Of a stretch of 64,000 bases of DNA, positions 53,401-64,000 are shown one piece after another. Source of the DNA: Spinacia oleracea (lineage: Eukaryota; Streptophyta; Magnoliopsida; Caryophyllales; Amaranthaceae); contig NC_079491.1 in assembly GCF_020520425.1 (NCBI RefSeq), positions 4,451,143 to 4,515,142 on the forward strand, written 5' to 3'. The notes beneath the pieces are model-generated. The model searched no databases. It was given only the letters and a program-made list of their open reading frames with translations, and was not told where the DNA came from. Each line of letters starts with the position of its first letter. Position 1 is the stretch's first letter. The position numbers and the translations under genes were made by a program.

Positions 53401-54054
53401 TTTTAAATGGACTCCATAATATACACTACGTAATAAATAATCTATACTAATACATTAAAAGATGTTCTTAAGAACGTATATCGAACACCAGACCTCATTG
53501 TTAAAAGTTATACTTGCTATCATCTTAACCAACCACAAGTAATTAATCTATCGATTTGCAAAAATAATTAATGAAAAGAAGTACTTCTTAATGCAATATA
53601 CCTCTTCAAAGTTTAATGATAGAATCCTCCAATGCTATTGATAATATGAGACTTGTGTAAATTGATGATTAGGCAAGGGATGACAAAGGCAGCAAAATAA
53701 TGTCTAAATACCCGTGATGGTGAAAGCGATCTACTCCAGCAATTATCAAAGGGATGTGCAATATGTAACAAATATAGAAAACGAAATAAGTGGTATTTTT
53801 GGTATATTTATGGTTTCATAATTTTGGCAACAAAGGATAATGGGAGATTTGATTCAGTTTATAAGTTAGATATATGGCAGTAGAAAATTACGGGCAACGG
53901 GTAGCGTAATTGCCTTGGATATATCAAAATTTGCCTTGGCAAAATCCGTACCCTAAATTCAATCAAAAGACGTTTTAAACTTTGGTGAGTTCAAACTAAA
54001 CTAATTATTTAAAACAATTAATAATATCTCTAGTTTTCTAAAATTTTGTATTAA
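53401..54054. other. Upstream DNA of F-box C, continued
   Basis: 53401-53540 matches the far upstream DNA of copy A. The rest is AT-rich with no gene and repeats in unit 2 at +3,617. Confidence 0.5.
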
Positions 54055-55027
54055 TCTCTATTCTATAAAGGAACAGCTGAGGTCTTTTAGGTAATTTAAC
54101 TTTTCGTGTCCCCCAATTAAAAGACAAAAATACCCCCCCTAAGTTCTACAGTTTATTTGCCCTACAGACCTCAATTTGACTGAAAGAATGTAACGCCCAA
54201 AATCAAGAATATGGGCCCATTACGACAGAATAAAATCCTCTTTAACTCAGTTACCAAAATTGGTGTTGATTGATGGATTAAATCAGGAAAGAAATGAAAA
54301 AAAGGAAAATAAAATATTACAATTATAACAGTTTCCAAATGAAACGAAAATTATTACAACACAAAAAAAGAACAACACATCTAAACGAATAAAAAGTTTC
54401 AAATTAACTGCAGAAACCAAAAACATTCAAAAAATCTCCATTGTAAACCAAAAGAGGCAGAAAATTTCCAGAAATCTACTGCTGCATCACTGTTCTTCCT
54501 TCTTGAAGTCGCCCACACGTAAGTACACTTTTCGTATGAATCCTTGCAAAAAAAATACACACAGAAACTAAATTTTTTTTTATAATAATAATTCATAAAT
54601 TTTAATACATAACCATAAAGAAACAGAAATTAAACAATTTTTCTTTTAACAAATTCGTGATTTTCTAATTTAATTGTATGGACATATTCAAATCTGTGTA
54701 TGCATAAAAATACAAGAAATGTTGTATGCATAACAATATCATTTTTATTTATACAAGACTATAAAAAATAAGAACAAAAATTAAATTTGTGAATGTATGC
54801 ATAAAACAAATGTTCTTTTCTAATATTGTTGCGCTTATTTATTTTGCAGATTTCAAGATACAAGGTAGGTTATATTCTTTGCTTTTATAGATTTTAATTA
54901 ATTATTTTATATTTTAATTTATGCATTTGGTTAAATAATCTCTCATAATTTTTTTATTTTTTAATTGTAGATTTCAACAACGAAGGTTTGTGATAATATA
55001 ACTTTTTGTTATTAGAATTATGATTTT
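54055..55027 (+). mobile_element. Helitron 2 left part, cut by the tandem duplication
   Basis: TCTCTATTCTATAAAGG start after an A, identical to 57672-58644. It is broken off at the duplication boundary, so it has no right end. Confidence 0.85.
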
Positions 55028-55324
55028 AACATTCTTAGAATTCTGAAAGTTATGAAAGTGAGTTACCTTCTTAACAACTTTCGGGGTATGGTAATCTAAA
55101 AAGCACAATCCAGATGAGTATGTGTCTCGACTAAAAAAGATGATGGAGTCACTTATCTTGTTACTTTCGAGAAGATAATGCCGAGTGTGGGAAGTGATGA
55201 AATACGGGTTTTTGATGATGTCATCACGCCAACGCTTGCAAACACACTGACAGCGAATAAGGTCTTTGATTGGTAATCTTACGAGGATGTTTGATTCAAG
55301 ATCTAATGGAAGATAATCTTCCAT
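55028..55324 (-). pseudogene. F-box 5' fragment, copy D
   Basis: Codons 1-99 of the F-box gene (MEDYLPLDLES.. through FHNFQNSKNV), then a run into Helitron DNA and a stop at 54974, for a 116-residue frame with a whole F-box but no target-binding domain. At the four positions where C is unique it agrees with copy B (for example SSGLCF against ASGLCF in C). The promoter, including the paired telo-box (55347-55376), is intact, so it could be transcribed. Confidence 0.85.
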
Positions 55325-55843
55325 GTTTTTTGTAATTTGTTGAGATCTAGGGTTTATTATATTTCACAAACCCTAGATAAATTTAAAGGGCAGATTCAAT
55401 TATGAGACTTTAACTGCTTAGAACATAGGAATATATATAGGAGTGGTGTTTTTTATTTATTTATGATTCTTATATACTCCGTAGGAGATTAGGAGTGGTT
55501 CAACTCCCTATTTGGGACTAATTAATAATGGTTATACTCCGTATTTAATAGTTTTTTTTTTTTTGAAACTCCTTATTTAATAGTTTAGGAAAGGGAAAGA
55601 TGTTTTTTTTTTAATGATACTTTTTGAAATCCATATTTGGACTAATAAAGGTAATATTTCATATTTAATTACGTATGCAAATTTTCGGAATATGCTATAA
55701 AGTAAAACTGACGAAAATAAAAATATCACGCCTAGGATTTAAGGAAATCTTAACCCTGCATAATTTTATTTTATACCAAAAATAAAAATAAAAAAAAATT
55801 GTTATAATTGTACAAGTATATAATACAAACTCTTTAACCCATA

Positions 55844-56111
55844 CACTACAAGAATATGTATCTTTAACGACAACCTATTTACGACGGGTCAAAAATTCCG
55901 TCGCAAAAGCCTTTTGTGATGGGGCTAACAACCAAACAAGGACGGGAATAACCGTCGCAAATGTCTTTTACGACGGATTTACGACGGGATTCCTATTTAC
56001 GACGGCCCCCTTTTATGACGGGTTCGCGACAGGAAATTCCGTCGTTAATCAACGATTATTGGCCTTTCGCGACGGGATTTCCCGTCGTTAATAGTACAAT
56101 TTCTTGTAGTG
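55844..56111. mobile_element. CACTA-type MITE, copy 3 (duplicate of copy 2)
   Basis: Same sequence and same flanks as 52227-52494, carried over by the tandem duplication and not a separate insertion. Confidence 0.9.
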
Positions 56112-57671
56112 ATACTTTTTACCTGTGAAATGACTCATTAGTGAAATGAGCTACTGATCGATAATAGGTTCAGTCCTAGCAATCCTAATTTTTGTAGTTT
56201 GTTTGCTTCGAAAATTTGCAATCGACAAAGCTAGAGGAGAAATCAGAGAAAAATAAAACAACCACCACTCATAAGTCGGATCAACCACCACAATGGACTA
56301 CTGCCAACACTTACTTTAGTAATATGCAGCCACCACCGTGTGGGTTTAGAAATTTAGGAACGAAGATACGAACAGTGGCGGACCCAGGACTTTGGGTCAA
56401 TGGTGGCATGATATTTTTTTGGTGCGAGGATTTTTTTTTTTTTTTATCAATATATTTAACTAAATGTAATAATTTGTACAAAATTTAAAGCGACTAATTA
56501 GAATAGAGCAGTAAATAATAGAATTGAATTTATTTCGTTTCGGAATTTTTTTAAAATATAATATAGTCCAATTAAATATGAAGGTGAAAAAAAGCATACA
56601 ATGTTCAATTGGTGTTAAAAAAAAAAGCTAAAGACAACATATGGAATTATTAGGAAAAAAAGGGAATGGAACAAATAATATGAAAGACAATTGATGATCA
56701 TGATTTTTTTAAGTGTAGTCTAATTAATATAAAGATGGAAAAATAAAAGCAGAAAATATTTCGATTGATGTAGAATCAATTAAAAGAACTAAATAGAAAA
56801 CCAAAGAATTGGGTAGAAAAACGAATTAAAAATTATGAACCAAATTTGTCATTGTGTGGCATCGAACCCCTGACTTGTGGGCATTAAAAATCAAGTCAAA
56901 TATACTCTCCTAACAACTGCAACACAGTCAAATTCCCTAATAATTAATGCAGATTATTGTATATAGTCCTTCTGCGTTATTTTTCTTTTTAACTTTTTTC
57001 AGTTTCTTTATTTTTATTTTTAAATGGACTCCATAATATACACTACGTAATAAATAATCTATACTAATACATTAAAAGATGTTCTTAAGAACGTATATCG
57101 AACACCAGACCTCATTGTTAAAAGTTATACTTGCTATCATCTTAACCAACCACAAGTAATTAATCTATCGATTTGCAAAAATAATTAATGAAAAGAAGTA
57201 CTTCTTAATGCAATATACCTCTTCAAAGTTTAATGATAGAATCCTCCAATGCTATTGATAATATGAGACTTGTGTAAATTGATGATTAGGCAAGGGATGA
57301 CAAAGGCAGCAAAATAATGTCTAAATACCCGTGATGGTGAAAGCGATCTACTCCAGCAATTATCAAAGGGATGTGCAATATGTAACAAATATAGAAAACG
57401 AAATAAGTGGTATTTTTGGTATATTTATGGTTTCATAATTTTGGCAACAAAGGATAATGGGAGATTTGATTCAGTTTATAAGTTAGATATATGGCAGTAG
57501 AAAATTACGGGCAACGGGTAGCGTAATTGCCTTGGATATATCAAAATTTGCCTTGGCAAAATCCGTACCCTAAATTCAATCAAAAGACGTTTTAAACTTT
57601 GGTGAGTTCAAACTAAACTAATTATTTAAAACAATTAATAATATCTCTAGTTTTCTAAAATTTTGTATTAA

Positions 57672-60600
57672 TCTCTATTCTATAAAGGAACAGCTGAGGT
57701 CTTTTAGGTAATTTAACTTTTCGTGTCCCCCAATTAAAAGACAAAAATACCCCCCCTAAGTTCTACAGTTTATTTGCCCTACAGACCTCAATTTGACTGA
57801 AAGAATGTAACGCCCAAAATCAAGAATATGGGCCCATTACGACAGAATAAAATCCTCTTTAACTCAGTTACCAAAATTGGTGTTGATTGATGGATTAAAT
57901 CAGGAAAGAAATGAAAAAAAGGAAAATAAAATATTACAATTATAACAGTTTCCAAATGAAACGAAAATTATTACAACACAAAAAAAGAACAACACATCTA
58001 AACGAATAAAAAGTTTCAAATTAACTGCAGAAACCAAAAACATTCAAAAAATCTCCATTGTAAACCAAAAGAGGCAGAAAATTTCCAGAAATCTACTGCT
58101 GCATCACTGTTCTTCCTTCTTGAAGTCGCCCACACGTAAGTACACTTTTCGTATGAATCCTTGCAAAAAAAATACACACAGAAACTAAATTTTTTTTTAT
58201 AATAATAATTCATAAATTTTAATACATAACCATAAAGAAACAGAAATTAAACAATTTTTCTTTTAACAAATTCGTGATTTTCTAATTTAATTGTATGGAC
58301 ATATTCAAATCTGTGTATGCATAAAAATACAAGAAATGTTGTATGCATAACAATATCATTTTTATTTATACAAGACTATAAAAAATAAGAACAAAAATTA
58401 AATTTGTGAATGTATGCATAAAACAAATGTTCTTTTCTAATATTGTTGCGCTTATTTATTTTGCAGATTTCAAGATACAAGGTAGGTTATATTCTTTGCT
58501 TTTATAGATTTTAATTAATTATTTTATATTTTAATTTATGCATTTGGTTAAATAATCTCTCATAATTTTTTTATTTTTTAATTGTAGATTTCAACAACGA
58601 AGGTTTGTGATAATATAACTTTTTGTTATTAGAATTATGATTTTAAATATAATTGACTTACATTTGTTTTAATGCAGAATTTAATTGGGGTTTGAAGTTC
58701 ATAACGAGGTGCAACGACCAACGACATACGGTAAACTCTTAATCTTTAAAATCTGGAAGGAAAACTAAATACCTCACATCTATCAGATCTTTAATTTCCC
58801 AAATCTAAGATGTTTTTCATTTTTTGATAAATTTAAGGAAGTCTTGCCAGATGGGTTTGCATTTTTTGTTCATTAAGTAAATCAAAAATCTGAAATAAAT
58901 TGTTCTTTTGCAGGTTATAATTTCGGTTTTAAGTTTGATTTTGAGTTGGTTGTTAAGTTCATCAAGGCATACTATAACAACGGCATAAGGTATGTGGCCA
59001 ACCAATCTCTTAAACAAAATATTTATATGCATGCTTTTTATTGATTTTAATTACTTATTACAGATTACTTTTCATGCTTTTAATTGAATAAGTTGTTATA
59101 CCCTTCTCATTTTTAATTATCAAGTAACTCAGTTAAACATGTGTTCTATAAAATTAGAAATTGATTATTACATCTACATATAACTTATAAATAGCAAAAG
59201 GGAAAAAAAATACTAAAGGTATACATGCGTTTACAAATTTTAATTAACTATTACAGATTTTAGATCATGCTTTTAATTACATGGAACGAAAAGAAAATCA
59301 TCAAATTTCATTCTAACTAAATCAACAAATCTCACCATAACAACATACAGTCACATTTGATCCAATAACACCCAATAGTCTCATGAAAACAGCAAAATCA
59401 GATGAACAAATAAAACATCAATAAAAGTGAAATTCAAATCAGAATATAACCCCATGCACTCAAGCTATGTTATTAAGTCCGTTAAAACATGTCTTAAACC
59501 CCAACTAACAATAATATATTCCAAAACTAAATTAAACAAAAAAAACCTCAAAATTCAAGCAGAAATCGGCATCAATTGTCAATCAAGAACGAAAAAGATA
59601 AGGCTGAAATAACCGAACCCTTCTGCAACGCCTTAGTTTTAACGAGTTCATTCCTCTGTGTAGCGAGCATCCGTAAATGCAGCTCCATAAATGCAGCGTT
59701 ACGGATTCCATTGACTCGGCATTGTGAGCTACCAGAAAATAAGGAAATATCATTTATAAACTGATTCGGCATTGTGAGATATATCAAAATATGAAAAAAG
59801 AATTATCTGGCGCTAATCAGAGTCGAGGGAAACAAATCAACTGAAAACAGCCATCCTAAATGCAGTCACCTTAATATGTTCAAACTGAAAAAACCCAAAT
59901 TCTTTTTTACTCAAATCTAACGTTAAACGCAGTCACCTAAATCCAAACATTTGGTTAACTTATAAAATCAAAACACAGATAATACATCATCATCATAGAG
60001 TTAATTAATAAACTGCCATCCTAAGTACTTAAAATGTGTTTTTTAAGAAACCTAACAAACAAACAAACAAAACCCACAAATTCCTCACATTAAAAGAGAT
60101 TTAAACTATTCCCGTAATTTCACATTGATAAGTTTAAAGCATGTCAAAGACCCCAGCACTTAACCTCACCAAATTAAAACATGTCAACAATCACATCACT
60201 GTTCTATGATCAATACTTAGAAAATTCGCATTTCATCAAACAGTGCAATTTTTAAATTCCTAACATGAATTTCAGTCCAAATCTAACAATTTGATCATAT
60301 TTGTCAACCATTTATGGTCAGTCCAAATCAATTTCTACTGTATTTTCCAAAATCTTAAGTTTTTGATTAAAAAACCCACCAAGAATTCAAAAACCAAAAT
60401 TGATTAATTCAACTGATAAAGGAAACATTCAAATCCACAATTCAAAAAACATGCAGAATAAACAAGGATAAAATTCAACAATACATCATACAAAATTACA
60501 CAAAAACAATCAGGGACCAGAAATTAAACGAATCTACAACAAACTCACCATAAATCTAGATGCGCCTCCCATCGTCTCGCCCAAACGCCTCGCCCAAACG

Positions 60601-62218
60601 CCTCGACCAGCGCCTCGACGGCTTTCTCTCCAACACGACATGCAAATCAAAATTCCCAAAAAAATCAATTAAGCAAAAACTGAGAAAACAAACCCCAAAT
60701 TAAATTATCTAAACAAACCCTAAATAACTATCTATTCTACAATTCGATTTTGTGCATGAAGTAAATTTCGATTATTAACCCAAAAAACATGAAGTGCATA
60801 AGTAAATGTCGATTATTAACCCAAAAAACATGAAGTAATCAAAACCTTAAAATTCTAAATCAAGGTCAAATAAGGCAAATTTAAGACGAAAATAAGGGTA
60901 ATATACCTGTGAAAGGAGAGAGATCCTCCCGATATTTAGATTTCATAGTGTCGTCGCCATTTTTTTCCTCAAAACATAGAAAGAAACAATTTTAGGAAAA
61001 AACATTTTTTGATGAGATCAAAGAAGAACCGGTTAGAGAGAGAAAGGAATGAAGAAAAGAGAGAAGAGTGCTGCTGCTGTGAGATCGGCGGTGGTGAGAA
61101 AAGAAAGAGAAAGGAAAACAAACTAAAATGGAACAAAGAAGAGAGAAGAGGGGATGAGCGGCGGTGAGAAGGAGAGAAAAAGTAAAACAAATCCAAATAG
61201 GTTTAAGGAGATATAAAGAGAGCAACAAAAATGAAATAGGGCAGCGGACATTTTTACTGAAATGACCCAATTAATCTATTATCAATATTTGAGAATGAAA
61301 TGGGCCGGCCTATTATCCGAAATTAGTTTAAAAAGAAATTAATACTATATATCTCTTATTATTCCTTCAAAAAAAAAAAATATATCTCTTATTAGCTTGA
61401 CAAGTTATGTTTGATTATAGACCCGTTATCCACACTTTATTAAAACGCAAATGAATAGACTTTTATTTTCACGGAAAGTAAAATATAAATAGCATCAAAC
61501 TAAAACATTTTTTTTAATTTAAGTCTTAAATTTTTGTTTAAGCAGAAAAGAAAAAAAAAAAAAAAGGAAGCACAAAAAAATAGAAAAGAAAAACAAAAGG
61601 CACCAAAATAATAAATTATTTTTATATTATATTTTAAAATAAAACTTTGTATTAGCAGAAAAGAAAAACTTGATTATATCTTAATTAATTCATGTTGTTT
61701 TTATATCTTAATATATTTTTTAACGTTCATGCAATCTAATGGACGTAATCGAGTGGTGGAAAAAGTATTTGCGTGATTCGAAAACAGAGCTTTTTCATGG
61801 GTGCTACATCCACCAACTGGAGCTTTTAATCCTGAACATTCGTATACGGTTGGTTATGTGTTGCATCTCGATTGGGCGAAGGAGTGCATGTGGTTAAATA
61901 AATATATTGCGAGCAACCGAAGAAAGTGATACTTACTATTTTTTATGTTTAATAACTTTACTTCAGTACTAATTTTGGTTTTTCGATGGGATATGTTAGT
62001 TGTATCAAAATAATGTTAAGTTTTTTAATAGCTTTTATTGGTCATAAGATTCGATCATTCGTCATGTAAGGCTACGAGTATTGTATGACCTCAATATGCA
62101 AAATATGGACTTTTTGGTGCCTAAAATTTGTAAAATTCTGCACGCATCGCTTGCATGAAACACTAGGCACAATAAAATTTCCAAAATTCGCGCACGCATC
62201 GCGTGCATAAAATACTAG
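57672..62218 (+). mobile_element. Non-autonomous Helitron 2
   Basis: TCTCTATTCTATAAAGG left after A (57671). The right end is a hairpin GCACGC-ATC-GCGTGC then ATAAAATACTAG (ends 62218) before T. Length 4,547 bp. It shares both ends and several interior blocks with Helitron 1, including the 3' 300 bp (GATGGGATATGTTAGTTGTA) and a GC-rich CGCCTCG block (60566-60622). No Rep-helicase frame and no gene I recognise inside. Two successive hairpin-type ends at the right. Confidence 0.85.
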
Positions 62219-64000
62219 TAACTATATACTAAAAGACACACCAGAAATGACACGTGTCATCTCCTGGTGAGTCATTAGGGTTTTTTTATTCAAAAAAATG
62301 TTTATTAATAAAACTTACAAAAATGGAGAAAATATAATTTGTCGTATCTATTAATCCTTATTGTAGAAAGATAATTGTAACTCATATCTCTCATATGCAT
62401 TATATAAATTATTATTTGGAAAAAAGGTACCCCTTATCGATTAATTTAAATAAAAAATAATTTTCAAAACTCTTTAACAACATTTTAAACTTCTTTGTAT
62501 TATATTAATTTAATAATGACTTAAAATTCTTTTGTCTTACGAAAAATGAATGTGTCATATCTTCAAAAAATTTACGTACTGAAAATAATAATTTAAGTAA
62601 TAAATAAGCTGGAATGGAGGTGAAAATGGGAAAAGAAAAAGTTGCGAAAAAAGTAAATATGAGATGTTTTTTTTATAAAGAACTGAAAGAAAAAAGAATT
62701 GGCAAATTGTTACCTTGTATTGAAAGTAAATATGAGTACACTTATTTCAAGGAATTTAAGTTTAGATAATTTTAGTTAATTTTAGGTTCTGTTCTATTCT
62801 ACTGATTTTATCTGGACTTATATTATCTGAACTTATTTTATCTAAAAAAAACTTATTTTGACTAAAATAAACTTATTTGTGTGTTAAAATGTCTCAAAAA
62901 AACTTATTTTTACGGACTTATATTATCTGAACTTAACTGAACTTATCTAAACTTATCAAAACTTAACCGAGCTTATCTGAACTTAATTGAACTTATCTGA
63001 ACTTATTTTGTCTGAAATAAGTCAAAATAAGTAGAATAAAACAAAGCCTAAGATAATTTTATTTTATTTTTTTAAAAAAAAGTAGCTATCATAGTACATT
63101 TTATATTTTAATTTTTTTTATTAAGTTCAGATATAATTTTAGATAAGATAAGCTAATAAAATAGGTGAAAATCAGGGGAATAACAAGCACCCTAAATTGA
63201 TTTAAAAGTGATTGCCCAATCAATTTCTTTGACTTTGCGAACAAAATGGTTTTTCATTCCAAAATAATTTAGGTGATCAATTTTTTTTTTTAATGAAATA
63301 GTCCATTTAACAAAGGGACATTTTTTATTTTTTATTTGTCATTCTAAATTATTTAGATATTTGATTTTGTAAAGAGAATGATCATTTCGCCAACATAAAT
63401 GAGAAAATTTTATGTAATAAGGAAATGAGACTTAACATAATATTATTGACTTATTATTATAGAAAATACTACATTTACCAAAAATAAATTTTCATGACAT
63501 ACTTCATTTAACAAAGTGATTTTTTTACATTTAATTCGATGATTTCTAAAATTTTTAAGATATTGGCCTTAAAAAATATATAATTTTGATTACTTATTGT
63601 TATCAAAATAATAATTAAAGGATATGAAAAATATTCAAAAAAATTTATATAACCATAAATGACATAATAATGTTTACTAAAAGAATAAATAACATAGAAT
63701 TTATTACAGAGTATTAAAATATGTCTTTATTTACACAACCTAGCTACAACGCGTAAGAATAAACCTTAAATTTTATGATTTTTAAATGTAATTTTCATTA
63801 ATGATTTAAATATTAACAAAGAAATTTTGAATATACGTGATACTGTAGGTTATGGATGGTTATTTCATTTAAATTTGTTGTAACTATTTCATTAAAATTT
63901 TACTATTAAATTCTAGGTTGGTTTGTTATTATTTTTGTGATTTGATTATAAAATTGTACAATCAATTTTGGAAATGTTTTTCATATTTAAGTTTTTATGG
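62219..64000. other. AT-rich right flank with repeats
   Basis: Begins with ACTATATACTAAAAGACACAC and an inverse TCTCCTGGTGAGTC, like the left end of a further Helitron-type repeat. 62787-63194 is a GAACTTATCTGAACTT element (outer words GTTCTGTTCTATTC and GGGGAATAACAAGC). No gene or RNA seen. Confidence 0.45.

Larger units (their letters stand above)
51411..55027. repeat. 3,617-bp tandem duplication, unit 1
   Basis: Begins inside F-box C (AACATTCTTAGAATT) and runs through its upstream DNA, a CACTA MITE, a 0.65-kb element and the first 973 bp of a Helitron, ending at ..ATGATTTT (55027). Unit 2 follows directly. The offset is 3,617 bp throughout and I saw no difference outside the F-box part. 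Confidence 0.93.
55028..58644. repeat. 3,617-bp tandem duplication, unit 2
   Basis: Copy of unit 1, with the F-box fragment D, the CACTA MITE (55844-56111), the GTGGCGGACCCAGG element (56373-57017) and the Helitron left part (57672 on). Past 58644 the sequence continues into the rest of Helitron 2. Only AA is shared at the breakpoint (55028-55029 and 58645-58646), so end joining is likelier than recombination between long repeats. Confidence 0.92.

Noticed and set aside
60969-61270. Minus-strand Ser/Leu/Phe-rich frames of 75 and 92 codons in Helitron 2
   Set aside because: They come from GA-rich low-complexity DNA and have no homology I recognise.

Overview
The window is nuclear DNA of a flowering plant. 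It is AT-rich, its genes have GT-AG introns, and it is full of short Stowaway-type MITEs with CTCCCTCCGT ends, CACTA and hAT MITEs, tRNA-derived SINEs and Helitrons. A eudicot is certain from the protein families. A Caryophyllales (beet/spinach/quinoa-like) source is my guess from the feel of the repeats and is not proven here. There are no bacterial or organellar features.

Layout. (1) 1-2513: the last four coding exons of a mitochondrial-type ribosomal protein S5 gene (+). (2) 3570-12256: three tandem two-exon UGT74-type glucosyltransferase genes (+). A fourth, wrecked copy lies at 15760-17980, beyond an inserted XTH gene. All copies have Phe where plant UGTs have Trp after HCG in the PSPG box. 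Copy 1 has lost the catalytic His, and copy 3 has lost the start of exon 2 to SINE-like DNA. (3) 13174-14373 (-): an intronless XTH with a transmembrane anchor and a Pro/Thr-rich stalk. (4) 19764-26079 (-): a BIR1-type LRR receptor pseudokinase, followed upstream by a BIR1-like ectodomain-only copy split by a hAT MITE. (5) 29804-32375 (+): a FRIGIDA-like 3 gene. BIR1 next to FRL3 matches Arabidopsis At5g48380/At5g48385, so this is conserved microsynteny.

(6) 33449-58644: a family of F-box/F-box-associated-domain genes on the minus strand. It comprises a 3' fragment, a MITE-split pseudogene, a frameshifted copy, a promoter relic, one intact 401-codon gene (50502-51707) and a 5' fragment. The intact gene's 5' end and upstream DNA lie in a 3,617-bp tandem duplication (51411-55027 and 55028-58644). 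An ankyrin-TPR gene with eight coding exons (47571-49689, +) lies among them. (7) Two related non-autonomous Helitrons (41610-45677 and 57672-62218), with TC starts, hairpin-CTAG ends and A/T target sites, make up most of the remainder. The last 1.8 kb is AT-rich repeat DNA without genes.

The genes do not form one pathway. The UGT array is a typical specialised-metabolism or hormone-conjugation cluster with as-1-like promoter motifs in two copies. BIR1 acts in immune receptor control, FRL3 belongs to the FRIGIDA family, and the F-box genes are a fast birth-and-death family.
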